DNA from: Ariolimax columbianus
Lineage: Eukaryota > Mollusca > Gastropoda > Stylommatophora > Arionidae
Assembly: GCA_036924085.1 (NCBI GenBank)
Contig: JAVGWX010000004.1
Coordinates: 77,797,090 to 77,861,089, forward strand
Direction of reading: 5' to 3'
Length of the DNA: 64,000 nt
Shown here: piece after piece, positions 1-12,950 of the stretch
Layout: the number at the start of each line of letters is the position of its first letter
How positions within the stretch are numbered: position 1 is the first letter of the stretch
Position numbers and translations under genes: made by a program
The notes under the pieces: generated by a model
Seen by the model: the letters and a program-made list of their open reading frames with translations, nothing else
Told to the model about the DNA's origin: nothing
The model's database searches: none

Positions 1-90
1 GACAATCATTCTCAGGGTAAAACCCTAACCACCAACCGGACGTATGGCTGCCTTTTATTATCTTATATTCCCTACACACTCTTTATTGTC

Positions 91-95
91 TCTCC

Positions 96-135
<40 letters not shown>
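91..135. repeat. (TC)n-(TA)n microsatellite
   Basis: A pyrimidine run of TC dinucleotides passes directly into TA dinucleotides. It is a simple compound microsatellite with no coding signal. Confidence 0.9.
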
Positions 136-295
136 GAATGTATGTATGTTTCCCTCTCTGCCCCATGCCACCATGTGTGAAAAGCTCTTGCACGAGGGGA
201 GGAATGAAGCGACAATGTCATAGCGAGAGACAAAAATGCATGATGGGAGTTACTACTGCAAGGTCGCATTATAGTATAGGTAGTTATGACTGAAA

Positions 296-840
296 ATGAC
301 TACTACCACTACTACAACTATTACTACTACAACTATTACTACAACAACTATTACTACTAGTACTGCTACTACCAATGATACTACTACCACCACTTTTACT
401 ATAACTACTACTACTACTACTGCTACCAATACTGTTACTGCCGTTACGACTACCGCTGATACTAGTATCACAACTACTACTACTACTATATCAACTACCA
501 CTACCACTACTACCGAAATTACTACTAATGCTACTACTACTACTACCACTGCGATTATTACCTGTACTCTTATCGCTACTACTATAACCACTACTACTAC
601 TATATCAACTACCACTACTACTACTCCGACACCTGACGCTACTACCACTACTACTACTACTACCGCTACTAATACTACTACAACCACTACTCCTACTAGA
701 ACAACTACTACCGATACTACTACTACAGCTCCTACCACCACCACTACTACTACCACCACTACTACCACTTCTACCCCAACCACCACTACTACTACTACTA
801 CCACTATTTCCCCTACCACCACTACTACTACTACATCACT
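296..840. repeat. (ACT)n trinucleotide repeat, imperfect
   Basis: About 540 bp built of ACT triplets with ACC, GCT and ATT variants. Because the period is three it gives long open frames on both strands (poly-Thr on plus, poly-Val on minus), which are composition artefacts. Interruptions such as GATACTACTACC suggest an old, diversified microsatellite. Confidence 0.92.
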
Positions 841-1296
841 TTCTGCACTACAAGCCCCTTAATGAAATATCAGACAAGACTATTTACGTAACTTAATCAC
901 AGCTCCCTACACAAAACTATCCACCTATCCTATCTATCCGAATATGTATATTTTTTTCTACTGCCCTCCCTTTTCATCCCACTCCCTACCTGCTCCCATG
1001 CTCTAACTGCCACCCCCCCTCCCCACGCCCCCTCTCTCTCTCTCTCTCTATCTATTTATCTCTCTTCAATACACAGCCACTACTAAATAACTATAAAATG
1101 ATATCTCCATGTATCGATGTCTCCCCCCTCCCTCCCACCCCCCAAACCCAAATGATCACACAAGTATATATACCCATCCGTCTGCACGTATCCTTTGATT
1201 CGTGTCCGCTATGACTGGCCATGCCGCGAAATCCTATGATACTTCTGCACGTACATAAAGGATTAACAAAACTACTTTATTGCAAAACTCACATGA
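841..1296. other. Non-coding, simple-sequence-rich interval
   Basis: C-rich and pyrimidine-rich sequence with a (CT)n run near 1031-1050 and several poly-C stretches. I see no convincing gene, RNA or mobile element here. Confidence 0.6.
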
Positions 1297-1299
1297 TAG

Positions 1300-1425
1300 A
1301 GAACACCACACCACACCACACCACACCGCACCACACCACACCACACCACACCACACAGACACACACCCACGCACACAACAACAACAACAACACATTACAA
1401 ATAGAAACACACACACACATACATA
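1300..1425. repeat. (CCACA)n, (AAC)n and (AC)n microsatellites
   Basis: Consecutive blocks of CCACA pentamers (about 1306-1355), AAC triplets (about 1377-1392) and AC dinucleotides (about 1407-1420). Simple-sequence DNA just upstream of a SINE head. Confidence 0.9.
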
Positions 1426-1448
1426 CACTTGCCAATAGGTCTTGATAG

Positions 1449-1836
1449 GCGACCCAGTGGTCTCGAGGTAAGGTGGTCGCCTCGGGTAGTGGACCCAGTG
1501 GTCTCGAGGTAAGGTGGTCGCCTCGGGTGGTGGATTCAGTGGTCTCGAGGTAAGGTGTTCGCCTCGGGTGCCGGAAGGTCGTGGGTTCGAATCACGGTGC
1601 AGGCATTAAAATTAAAAAAATTAAAAATTATAGCTAAAAATATACCAAAGTTATTTGTACAGTCCCCAAAGTGGTTTGTTAAGAGCAGCTATAGATGGCG
1701 TCTAACTGGCAGCGGGCCTACTTCGCTCTAAGTGTTTGAGTCTATTAAGATGGACTCGCACATGGGTTAAATCACCATCCTAGAAACTGGTTGCATACAG
1801 ATTCACCAGATTCTTCTAAACCAGTATATAGACGTT
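1449..1836 (+). mobile_element. tRNA-derived SINE (type I) with triplicated 5' head
   Basis: The 5' part looks tRNA-like: an A-box-like AGTGGTCTCGAGGTAAGG followed by a B box GTGGGTTCGAATCACG near 1590. The A-box portion is present three times in tandem (about 1449, 1490 and 1531, period ~42 bp), while the B box occurs once. The body carries CCCCAAAGTGGTTTGTTAAG and GGCGTCTAACTGGCAG, shared with copies at 20.6-20.9 kb and 45.6-45.9 kb. The 3' end, near 1790-1830, resembles the 3' end of the LINE tail at 17.59-17.63 kb (ACTGGTT..ATACAGATTC, then TTCTAAACCAGTATA). Transcription would be by RNA polymerase III from the internal boxes. Confidence 0.75.
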
Positions 1837-1875
1837 GAGTTATGTTGATATAATCTAAACGACTAGGGTCTGGGC

Positions 1876-2575
1876 TTGGTGTTGTTGAATGCCCACAAGG
1901 AGTATGTTCACTCTTTCGTGCGTGCAGAAAACGACGTTAAGTGGCGGGTTGCTGTAGCTTTCCTCACATCCGGAGAATGTCCGTGGTCCTCCAGGTGGTT
2001 ATGCTATGCTTGGCTTCATCTGCGTGTCGCTGCTTACTACTACGGGGATTACGTCGACCCCCACTTCGTTAGCCAGACTACCATGAAAAACCCGTTTTGA
2101 GGGAGGACTATGCGGAAGACGAGGCGGAGGTCTTGGCCAGTATGTTTTACCTGACCCTGACTACAGTCTACTGTAGATACAGGCCTTCTGACTCACGTAA
2201 GCGTGAGTCTTCATCCCTTTGAAGCGTTACATTCTGACTAAATAACGGAACTTGCATGTGTCAACTATCAGTGCAACTATAATAGCGTGTTCGAGAAACA
2301 CAGATGGACATGCAGTTGGTTTCAGTGCATGATTTTGTGAGAGGATAATTTTCAGTGATTTGTTGTATTTTGTACCGTGAATTTGTTTTATTTCACTGTA
2401 CTGAGCTTGGATTGATTACAAACCTTGGCATAATATAAACTCCGTTATTCAGTCGTCGGTGGAATTTGAGGGTTAAGGAGTTTTCCCCGGTGAGTCAGGC
2501 GGCCTATCTAAAGTAGGCCTTGCACTGACTAACATGTCTGATCAGCACGTTGTGTCTGTCCAGACGTTAAGCTTC
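1876..2575 (-). mobile_element. Element C copy, reverse orientation
   Basis: Begins with GTTGTTGAATGCCCACAAGG, the reverse complement of the element's (CAA)n-tailed end, followed by ~280 bp of body. It passes into the array-side sequence GAGGTCTTGGCCAGTATG then TTTTACCTGACCCTGACTA. A second array remnant lies at 2515-2570 (CACTGACTAACATGTCTGAT). The ~340 bp between is unexplained and may be an insertion or decayed repeats. No coding capacity is evident. Other copies are at 16.27, 21.0, 24.1, 33.1, 37.4, 43.4 and 46.7 kb. Confidence 0.75.
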
Positions 2576-2731
2576 ATCCGCACAGGTCTGCAGTTAAAAT
2601 TGATGTACTTTGCCAGCAGAATCCAGAGAGGCAAAACATTATATTGTTTAATAAAGAACTTCTTCAACTGTCTGCCCTACTTTTCCGTTCTACCTCTCCG
2701 CCTCATCACTCCTTCTCCTTCTCTCTTTCTT

Positions 2732-2736
2732 TCTCC

Positions 2737-2782
<46 letters not shown>
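2732..2782. repeat. (TC)n microsatellite
   Basis: An almost uninterrupted run of TC dinucleotides of about 40 bp at 2741-2780, preceded by imperfect CTTTCT sequence. Confidence 0.95.
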
Positions 2783-2784
<2 letters not shown>

Positions 2785-3049
2785 AAGCTCCTTGTACTAG
2801 TGCATCCCTCGACCATGCTGTCCAGACATCTCCAACAATCAACCGACTACGCGGTATCCCATTTATTCGTTTATGTCAGATTATGAAAATTATGAGCTCT
2901 CTTATTTACTTTCATAATACAGACACGGTTTTCGGTCGTGATATAGTTGGATGCCGGATAATAGCAATTTTGCTTTATACAACGTTGCTTGCTTTCACCG
3001 AGTTTATATAACGCATATTCTGAGATGGTTGGTGGAGATAGTTGTTTGG

Positions 3050-3620
3050 AGTAGTAACAGTGGTGCCAAAGTCAATGGTATGAAAGTAAATGCCATCAAA
3101 TTTGCCGATGATCAAGCCATCGTGGGAGGATCAGTAGCAAAGTTGCAAAGGTTAGTTGAAAAAATTAACAGCATAGAAAAAAGTTTGGCATTAAAATAAA
3201 CATATTGAAGACAAAGGCTTTGGTAATAGACAAACAACATAGGCAAGTGAATATAAGCATCAATGTAGAACTAATCAAAAGAGTACAACAGTTCACATAT
3301 TTGAAGCAAATCACAACAGAAGGAAATTAGGATGCGGATTGCATTGGCAAAGAGGATCTTTACAGAAAAAGATAAATTATTAACCTCAAAAAATATCGGG
3401 ACATAGCTAAAGAAAAGAAAAATCGCAATGTATTGCACTGAAACATGGATGCTGGCAAGAACGGATAAAAAAAAGTTTGGAAGCGTTTGAAATGTGGTGC
3501 TTTCGTAGAATGGAACGAGTGAGTTGGACAGAAAGAAGATCCAATGACAAGGTCCTCGCTGAAGTAGAAACATATAGGTAAATGAGACACATAAGTCTTC
3601 TACAGAATTTTCTAGAACAC
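3050..3620 (+). pseudogene. LINE reverse transcriptase fragment (palm to C-terminal half)
   Basis: Translation gives NGMKVNAIKFADD followed by a hydrophobic Q-A-I-V-G-G segment, which is the RT catalytic FADD box and its usual context. It runs through SIEKS.., then in shifted frames KTKALVIDKQ and EAFEMWCFRRMERVSWTER, the standard order for the C-terminal half of a non-LTR RT. The reading frame changes near 3195 and again around 3440, and stops are present (e.g. 3330), so it is inactive. FADD itself is intact. Its 5' half is missing. The first in-frame Met at 2951 belongs to flanking sequence. Clade not assigned. Confidence 0.8.
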
Positions 3621-3644
3621 AGTGGAAAAGAGGAAGGGGCGATC

Positions 3645-3775
3645 AAGTCTCACCTTTACATCTCAGGAATGCAGAGACATGTTATGGCAACTGTTGAGAC
3701 ACTGTGGGATACCAGAGAAGTACACAAGCCTCATCCATAATATGTACAAAGACACGGCCGCAAAGTTGGGAACTG
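3645..3775 (+). pseudogene. LINE RT fragment, mid-palm region
   Basis: Encodes ECRDMLWQLLRHCGIPEKY then TSLIHNMYKDTAAKL, matching the RT segment that precedes the FADD box in LINEs. It lies downstream of a fragment carrying FADD, so element parts are out of their natural order. Either two different insertions lie side by side or one element was rearranged. The reading stays open to 3840 but loses similarity after about 3775. Confidence 0.75.
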
Positions 3776-6640
3776 CTGACACAAGTCCACATATAGCTGA
3801 GATATCCTACAAAATAGTCTCGCAGGCATCTTCAACATAAATACATGTTATTGAACAATCTGTATCCACTGTTAATCATACAGCGATCCACTGTTCGCTC
3901 TTCAATCCACTAATCCAACTCACATTCTAGTCATCCATCAGCCCACTCATATTCATCCAACAAAATACTAATCCTCATCTTACTTCAGCGTCAGGTAAAA
4001 CACACTGATCAAGACCTCATCTCTCTTCAGGGTCAGGTAAAACACATGGATCAAGATCTCATCTCACTTCAGGGTCAGGTAAAACACACTAATCAAGATC
4101 TCATCTCACTTCAGGGCCAAGTAAAACACACTGATCAAGACCTCATCTCTCTTCAGGGTCAGGTATAACACATGGATCGAGATCTCATCTCACTTCAGCG
4201 TCAGGTAAAACACACTGATCAAGATCTCATCTCATTCATTGTCAGGTAAAAGATACTGATCAAGGCCTCATCTCTCTTCAGGGTCAGGTAAAACACACTG
4301 ATCAAGACCTCATCTCACTTCAGGGTCAGGTAAAACACACTGATCAAGGTCTCATCTAATTCAGTGTCAGGTAAAAGGTACTGATCAAGGCCTCATCTCA
4401 CTTCAGGGTCAGGTAAAACACACTGATTAAGACCTCATCTCACTTCAGGGTCAGGTAAAACACACTGATCAAGACCTCATCTCACTTCAGGGTCAGGTAA
4501 AACACACTGATCAAGACCTCATCTCACTTCAGGGTCAGGTAAAACACACTGATCAAGACCTCATCTCACTTCAGGGCCAGCTAAAACTCACTGATCAAGA
4601 CCTCATCTCTCTTCAGGGTCAGGTAAAACACACTGATCAAGACCACATCTCACTTCAGTGTCAGGTAAAACACACTGATCAGGACTTCATCTCACTTCAG
4701 GGTCAGGTAAAACACACTGATCAAGACCTCATCTCACTTCAGGGTCAGGTAAAACACACTGATCAAGGTCTCATCTAATTCAGTGTCAGGTAAAAGGTAC
4801 TGATCAAGGCCTCATCTCACTTCAGGGTCAGGTAAAACACACTGATCAAGACCTCATCTCACTTCAGGGTCAGGTAAAACATACTGATCAAGACCTCATC
4901 TCACTTTAGGGTCAGGTAAAACACACTGATCAAGACCTCATCTCACTTCAAGGTCAGGTAAAACACACTGATCAAGACCTCATCTCACTTCAGGGCCAGG
5001 TAAAACTCACTGATCAAGACCTCATCTCACTTCAGCATCAGTAAAACACACTGATCAAGACCTCGTCTCTCTTCAGGGTCAGGTAAAACACAGATCAAGG
5101 TCTCATCTAACTTCAGGGTCAGGTAAAACACACTAATAAAGATCTCATCTCACTTCAGCCTCAGGTAAAACACACTGATAAAGACCTCATCTCTCTTCAG
5201 GGTCAGGTAAAACACAGATCAAGGTCTCATCTCACTTCAGGGTCAGGTAAAACACACTAATCAAGATCTCATCTCACTTCAAGGCCAGGTAAAACATACT
5301 GATCAAGATCTAATTTCACTTCAGGGTCAGGTAAAACACACTGATCAAGGTCTCATCTCATTCAGTGTCAGGTAAAAGATACTCATCAAGGCCTCATCTA
5401 ACTTCAGGGTAAGGTAAAACAAACTGATCAAGACCTCATCTCACTTCAGGGTCAGGTAAAACACACTAATCAAGATCTCATCTCACTTCAAGGCCAGGTA
5501 AAACATACTGATCAAGATCTCATTTCACTTCAGGGTCAGGTAAAACACACTGATCAAGGTCTCATCTCATTCAGTGTCAGGTAAAAGATACTCATCAAGG
5601 CCTCATCTCACTTCAGGGTAAGGTAAAACAAACTGATCAAGACCTCATCTCACTTCAGGGTCAGGCAAAACACACTGATCAAGACCTCATCTCACTTCAG
5701 GGTCAGGTAAAACACACTGATCAAGACCTCATCTCACTTCAGAGTCAGGTAAAACACACTTGTCAAGACCTCCTCTCACTTCAGGGTCAGGTAAAACACA
5801 CTGATTAAAACCTGATCAAACTTCAGCATCTGGTAAAACACACTGATCAAGACCTCATCTCACTTCATGGTCAGGTAAAACACATGGATCAAGATCTCAT
5901 CTCAATTCAGGGTCAGGTAAAATACACTAATCAAGATCTCATCTAACTTCATGGCCAAGTAAAAAATACTGATCGAGATCTCATCTCACTTCGGGATCAG
6001 GTAAAACACACTGATCAAGATCTCATCTCATTCATTGTCAGGTAAATGATACTGATCAAGGCCTCATCTCTCTTCAGGGTCAGGTAAAACACACTGATCA
6101 AGACCACATCTCACTTCAGTGTCAGGTAAAACACACTGATCAGGACTTCATCTCACTTCAGGGTCAGGTAAAACACACTGATCAAGACCTCATCTCACTT
6201 CAGGGTCAGGTAAAACACACTGATCAAGGTCTCATCTAATTCAGTGTCAGGTAAAAGGTACTGATCAAGGCCTCATCTCACTTCAGGGTCAGGTAAAACA
6301 CACTGATCAAGACCTCATCTCACTTCAGGGTCAGGTAAAACACACTGATCAAGACAACATCTCACTTCAGGGTCAGGTAAAACACACTGATCAAGACCTC
6401 ATCTCACTTCAGGGTCAGGTAAAACACACTGATCAAGACCTCATCTCACTTCAGGGCCAGGTAAAACTCACTGATCAAGACCTCATCTCTCTTCAGGGTC
6501 AGGTAAAACACACTGATCAAGACCACATCTCACTTCAGTGTCAGGTAAAACACACTGATCAGGACTTCATCTCACTTCAGGGTCAGGTAAAACACACTGA
6601 TCAAGACCTCATCTCACTTCAGGGTCAGGTAAAACACACT

Positions 6641-9560
6641 GATCAAGGTCTCATCTAATTCAGTGTCAGGTAAAAGGTACTGATCAAGGCCTCATCTCAC
6701 TTCAGGGTCAGGTAAAACACACTGATCAAGACCTAATCTCACTTCAGGGTCAGGTAAAACACACTGATCAAGACCTCATCTCACTTCAGGTTCAGGTAAA
6801 ACACACTGATCAAGACCTCATCTCACTTCAGGGACAGGTAAAACACACTGATCAAGACCTCATCTCACTTCAGGGCCAGGTAAAACTCACTGATCAAGAC
6901 CTCATCTCACTTCAGCATCAGGTAAAACACACTGATCAAGACCTCGTCTCTCTTCAGGGTCAGGTAAAACACAGATCAAGGTCTCATCTAACTTCAGGGT
7001 CAGGTAAAACACACTAATCAAGATCTCATCTCACTTCAGCCTCAGGTAAAACACACTGATAAAGACATCATCTCTCTTCAGGGTCAGGTAAAATACAGAT
7101 CAAGGTCTCATCTCACTTCAGGGTCAGGTAAAACACACTAATCAAGATCTCATCTCACTTCAAGGCCAGGTAAAACATACTGATCAAAATCTCATCTCAC
7201 TTCAGGGTCAGGTAAAACACACTGATCAAGGTCTCATCTCATTCAGTGTCAGGTAAAAGATACTCATCAAGGCATCATCTCACTTCAGGGTAAGGTAAAA
7301 CACACTGATCAAGACCTCATCTCACTTCAGGGTCAGGCAAAACACTGATCAAGATCTCATCTCACTTCAGGGACAGGTAAAACACACTGATCAAGACCTC
7401 ATCTCACTTCAGGGTCAGGTAAAACACACTGATCAAGATCTCATCTCACTTCAGTGTCAGGTAAAACACACTGATCAAGACCTCATCTCACTTCAGAGTC
7501 AGGTAAAACACACTTGTCAAGACCTCCTCTCACTTCAGGGTCAGGTAAAACACACTGATTAAAACCTGATCAAACTTCAGCGTCTGGTAAAACACACTGA
7601 TCAAGACCTCATCTCACTTCATGGTCAGGTAAAACACATGGATAAAGATCTCATCTCAATTCAGGGTCAGGTAAAATACACTAATCAAGATCTCATCTAA
7701 CTTCATGGCCAAGTAAAACATACTGATCGAGATCTCATCTCACTTCGGGATCAGGTAAAACACACTGATCAAGATCTCATCTCATTCATTGTCAGGTAAA
7801 AGATACTGATAAGGCCTCATCTCACTTCAGGGACAGGTAAAACACACTGATCAAGACCACATCTCACTTCAGTGTCAGGTAAAACACACTGATCAAGACC
7901 TCATCTCACTTCAGGGTCAAGTAAAACACACTGATCAAGACCTCATCTCACTTCAGGGTCAGGTAAAACACACTGATCAAGGTCTCATCTCATTCAGTGT
8001 CAGGTAAAAGATACTGATCAAGGCCTCATCTCACTTAAGGGTCAGGTAAAACACACTGATCAAGACCTCATCTCACTTCAGGGTCAGGTAAAACTCACTG
8101 ATAAAGACCTCATCTCACTTCAGGGTCAGGTAAAACACACTGATAGAGACCTCATCTCACTTCAGATTCAGGTAAAACTCACTGATCAAGACCTCATCTC
8201 TCTTCAGGGTCAGGTAAAACACACTGATCAAGACCTGATCTCACTTCAGGGTCAGGTAAAACACTCTGATCAAGACCTCATCTCACTTTAGCATCAGGTA
8301 AAACACACTCATCAAGACCTCATCTCTCTTCAGGGTCAAGTAAAACACAGATCAAGACCTCATCTCACTTCAGGGTCAGGTAAAACACACTGATAAAGAC
8401 CTCATCTCACTTCAGGGTCAGGTAAAACACACTGATCAAAACCTCATTTCACTTCAGGGTCAGGTAAAACTCACTGATCAATACCTCGTCTCTCTTCAGG
8501 GTCAGTTAAAACACACTGATAAAGACCTCATCTCACTTCAGGGTCAGGTAAAACACACTGATCAAGACCTCATCTCTCTTCAGGGTCAAGTAAAACACAG
8601 ATCAAGATCTCATCTCACTTCAGGGTCAGGTAAGACACACTAATCCAGATTTCATCTCACTTTAGGGTCAAGTAAAACACAGTAATAAAGATCTGATCTC
8701 ACTTCAGGGTCAGATAAAATACACTAATCAAGATCTCATCTCACTTCAGGGCCAGGTAAAACATACTGATCAAGACCTCAACTCACTTCACGGTCAGGTA
8801 AAATATACTGATCAAGAACTCATCTTACTTCAGCGTCAGGTAAAACACACTGATCAAGAACTCATCTCACTTCAGGGTCAGGTAAAACATACTGATAAAG
8901 ACCTCATCTTACTTCAGCGTCAGGTAAAACACACTGATCAAGACCTCATCTCTCTTCAGGGTCAGTTAAAACACACTAATCAAGATCTCTTCTCACTTCA
9001 GGGTCAGGTAAAACTCACTGATCAAGATCTCATCTCATTCATTGTCAGGTAAAAGATACTGATCAAGGCCTCATCTCACTTAAGGGCAAGGTAAAACACA
9101 ATAATCAAGACCTCATCTCACTTCAGGGTTAGGTAAAACACGCTGATCAAGACCTCATCTCACTTCAGGGTCATGTAAAACACACTGATCAAGACTTCAT
9201 CTCAATTCAGGGTCAGGTAAAACACACTGATCAAGACCTCATCTCACTTCAGGGTCAGGTAAAACACACTAATCAAGATCTCATCTCACTTCAGGGCCAG
9301 GTAAAACATACTGATCAAGATCTCATCTCACTTCAGGGTCAGGTAAGACACACTAATCAAGATCTCATCTCACTTCAGGGTCAGGTAAAACACACTAATC
9401 AAGATCTCATCTCACTTCAGGGTCAGGTAAAACACACTGATTAAGACCTCATCTCACTTCAGGGTCAGGTAAAACACACTGATCATGATCTCATCTCACT
9501 TCAGGGTCAGGTAAAGCACACTCATAAAGACCTCATCTCACTTCAGGGTCAGGTAAAACA
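6641..9560. repeat. Higher-order repeat block 1 of the 43-bp satellite
   Basis: Begins with the diagnostic variant GGTCTCATCTAATTCAGTGT then AAAAGGTACTGATC and follows the same order of variants as blocks 2 and 3. It contains about two extra monomers near 7440-7530 that blocks 2 and 3 lack. Anchors at 6651 and 6911 are both 3470 bp before their equivalents at 10121 and 10381. Confidence 0.85.
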
Positions 9561-10110
9561 CACTGATCAAGACCTCATCTCACTTCAGCGTCAGATAAAA
9601 CTCACTGATTAAGATCTCATCTCTTTTCAGGGTCAGGTAAAACACACTGATCAAGACCTCATCTCACGTTAGCATCAGGTAAAACACACTGATAAAGACC
9701 TCATCTCACTTCAGCGTCAGGTAAACCACACTGATCAAGACCTCATCTCACTTCAGGGTCAGGTAAAACACACTGATCAAGACCTCATCTCACTTCAGGG
9801 TCAGATAAAACACACTGATCAAGACCTCGTCTCACTTCAGAGTCAGGTAAAACACACTGATCAAGACCTCATCTCTCTTTAGGGTCAGGTAAAACACACT
9901 GATCAAGACCTCATCTCTCTTCAGTGTCAGGTAAAACACACTGATCAAGACCTCATCTCTCTTTAGGGTCAGGTAAACCACACTGATCAAGACCTCATCT
10001 CACTTCAGGGTCAGGTAAAACACACTGATCAAGACCTCATCTCACTTCAGGGTCAGATAAAACACACTGATCAAGACCTCGTCTCACTTCAGAGTCAGGT
10101 AAAACACACT

Positions 10111-12950
10111 GATCAAGGTCTCATCTAATTCAGTGTCAGGTAAAAGGTACTGATCAAGGCCTCATCTCACTTCAGGGTCAGGTAAAACACACTGATCAAG
10201 ACCTAATCTCACTTCAGGGTCAGGTAAAACACACTGATCAAGACCTCATCTCACTTCAGGTTCAGGTAAAACACACTGATCAAGACCTCATCTCACTTCA
10301 GGGACAGGTAAAACACACTGATCAAGACCTCATCTCACTTCAGGGCCAGGTAAAACTCACTGATCAAGACCTCATCTCACTTCAGCATCAGGTAAAACAC
10401 ACTGATCAAGACCTCGTCTCTCTTCAGGGTCAGGTAAAACACAGATCAAGGTCTCATCTAACTTCAGGGTCAGGTAAAACACACTAATCAAGATCTCATC
10501 TCACTTCAGCCTCAGGTAAAACACACTGATAAAGACCTCATCTCTCTTCAGGGTCAGGTAAAATACAGATCAAGGTCTCATCTCACTTCAGGGTCAGGTA
10601 AAACACACTAATCAAGATCTCATCTCACTTCAAGGCCAGGTAAAACATACTGATCAAAATCTCATCTCACTTCAGGGTCAGGTAAAACACACTGATCAAG
10701 GTCTCATCTCATTCAGTGTCAGGTAAAAGATACTCATCAAGGCATCATCTCACTTCAGGGTAAGGTAAAACACACTGATCAAGACCTCATCTCACTTCAG
10801 GGTCAGGCAAAACACTGATCAAGATCTCATCTCACTTCAGGGACAGGTAAAACACACTGATCAAGACCTCATCTCACTTCAGGGTCAGGTAAAACACACT
10901 GATCAAGATCTCATCTCACTTCAGGGTCAGGTAAAACACACTGATTAAAACCTGATCAAACTTCAGCGTCTGGTAAAACACACTGATCAAGACCTCATCT
11001 CACTTCATGGTCAGGTAAAACACATGGATAAAGATCTCATCTCAATTCAGGGTCAGGTAAAATACACTAATCAAGATCTCATCTAACTTCATGGCCAAGT
11101 AAAACATACTGATCGAGATCTCATCTCACTTCGGGATCAGGTAAAACACACTGATCAAGATCTCATCTCATTCATTGTCAGGTAAAAGATACTGATAAGG
11201 CCTCATCTCACTTCAGGGACAGGTAAAACACACTGATCAAGACCACATCTCACTTCAGTGTCAGGTAAAACACACTGATCAAGACCTCATCTCACTTCAG
11301 GGTCAAGTAAAACACACTGATCAAGACCTCATCTCACTTCAGGGTCAGGTAAAACACACTGATCAAGGTCTCATCTCATTCAGTGTCATGTAAAAGATAC
11401 TGATCAAGGCCTCATCTCACTTAAGGGTCAGGTAAAACACACTGATCAAGACCTCATCTCACTTCAGGGTCAGGTAAAACTCACTGATAAAGACCTCATC
11501 TCACTTCAGGGTCAGGTAAAACACACTGATAGAGACCTCATCTCACTTCAGATTCAGGTAAAACTCACTGATCAAGACCTCATCTCTCTTCAGGGTCAGG
11601 TAAAACACACTGATCAAGACCTGATCTCACTTCAGGGTCAGGTAAAACACTCTGATCAAGACCTCATCTCACTTTAGCATCAGGTAAAACACACTCATCA
11701 AGACCTCATCTCTCTTCAGGGTCAAGTAAAACACAGATCAAGACCTCATCTCACTTCAGGGTCAGGTAAAACACACTGATAAAGACCTCATCTCACTTCA
11801 GGGTCAGGTAAAACACACTGATCAAAACCTCATTTCACTTCAGGGTCAGGTAAAACTCACTGATCAATACCTCGTCTCTCTTCAGGGTCAGTTAAAACAC
11901 ACTGATAAAGACCTCATCTCACTTCAGGGTCAGGTAAAACACACTGATCAAGACCTCATCTCTCTTCAGGGTCAAGTAAAACACAGATCAAGATCTCATC
12001 TCACTTCAGGGTCAGGTAAGACACACTAATCCAGATTTCATCTCACTTTAGGGTCAAGTAAAACACAGTAATAAAGATCTGATCTCACTTCAGGGTCAGA
12101 TAAAATACACTAATCAAGATCTCATCTCACTTCAGGGCCAGGTAAAACATACTGATCAAGACCTCAACTCACTTCACGGTCAGGTAAAATATACTGATCA
12201 AGACCTCATCTTACTTCAGCGTCAGGTAAAACACACTGATCAAGAACTCATCTCACTTCAGGGTCAGGTAAAACATACTGATAAAGACCTCATCTTACTT
12301 CAGCGTCAGGTAAAACACACTGATCAAGACCTCATCTCTCTTCAGGGTCAGTTAAAACACACTAATCAAGATCTCTTCTCACTTCAGGGTCAGGTAAAAC
12401 TCACTGATCAAGATCTCATCTCATTCATTGTCAGGTAAAAGATACTGATCAAGGCCTCATCTCACTTAAGGGCAAGGTAAAACACAATAATCAAGACCTC
12501 ATCTCACTTCAGGGTTAGGTAAAACACGCTGATCAAGACCTCATCTCACTTCAGGGTCATGTAAAACACACTGATCAAGACTTCATCTCAATTCAGGGTC
12601 AGGTAAAACACACTGATCAAGACCTCATCTCACTTCAGGGTCAGGTAAAACACACTAATCAAGATCTCATCTCACTTCAGGGCCAGGTAAAACATACTGA
12701 TCAAGATCTCATCTCACTTCAGGGTCAGGTAAGACACACTAATCAAGATCTCATCTCACTTCAGGGTCAGGTAAAACACACTAATCAAGATCTCATCTCA
12801 CTTCAGGGTCAGGTAAAACACACTGATTAAGACCTCATCTCACTTCAGGGTCAGGTAAAACACACTGATCATGATCTCATCTCACTTCAGGGTCAGGTAA
12901 AGCACACTCATAAAGACCTCATCTCACTTCAGGGTCAGGTAAAACACACT
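10111..12950. repeat. Higher-order repeat block 2 (2840 bp)
   Basis: Diagnostic variants at 10121, 10141, 10381, 10811, 12731 and 12901 recur exactly 2840 bp later. The block is ~66 monomers long and near identical to block 3, with only scattered single-base differences noticed. Confidence 0.9.

Noticed and set aside
253..862. Long poly-Thr (plus) and poly-Val (minus) open frames
   Set aside because: They are translations of an imperfect ACT trinucleotide repeat, which is open by composition.
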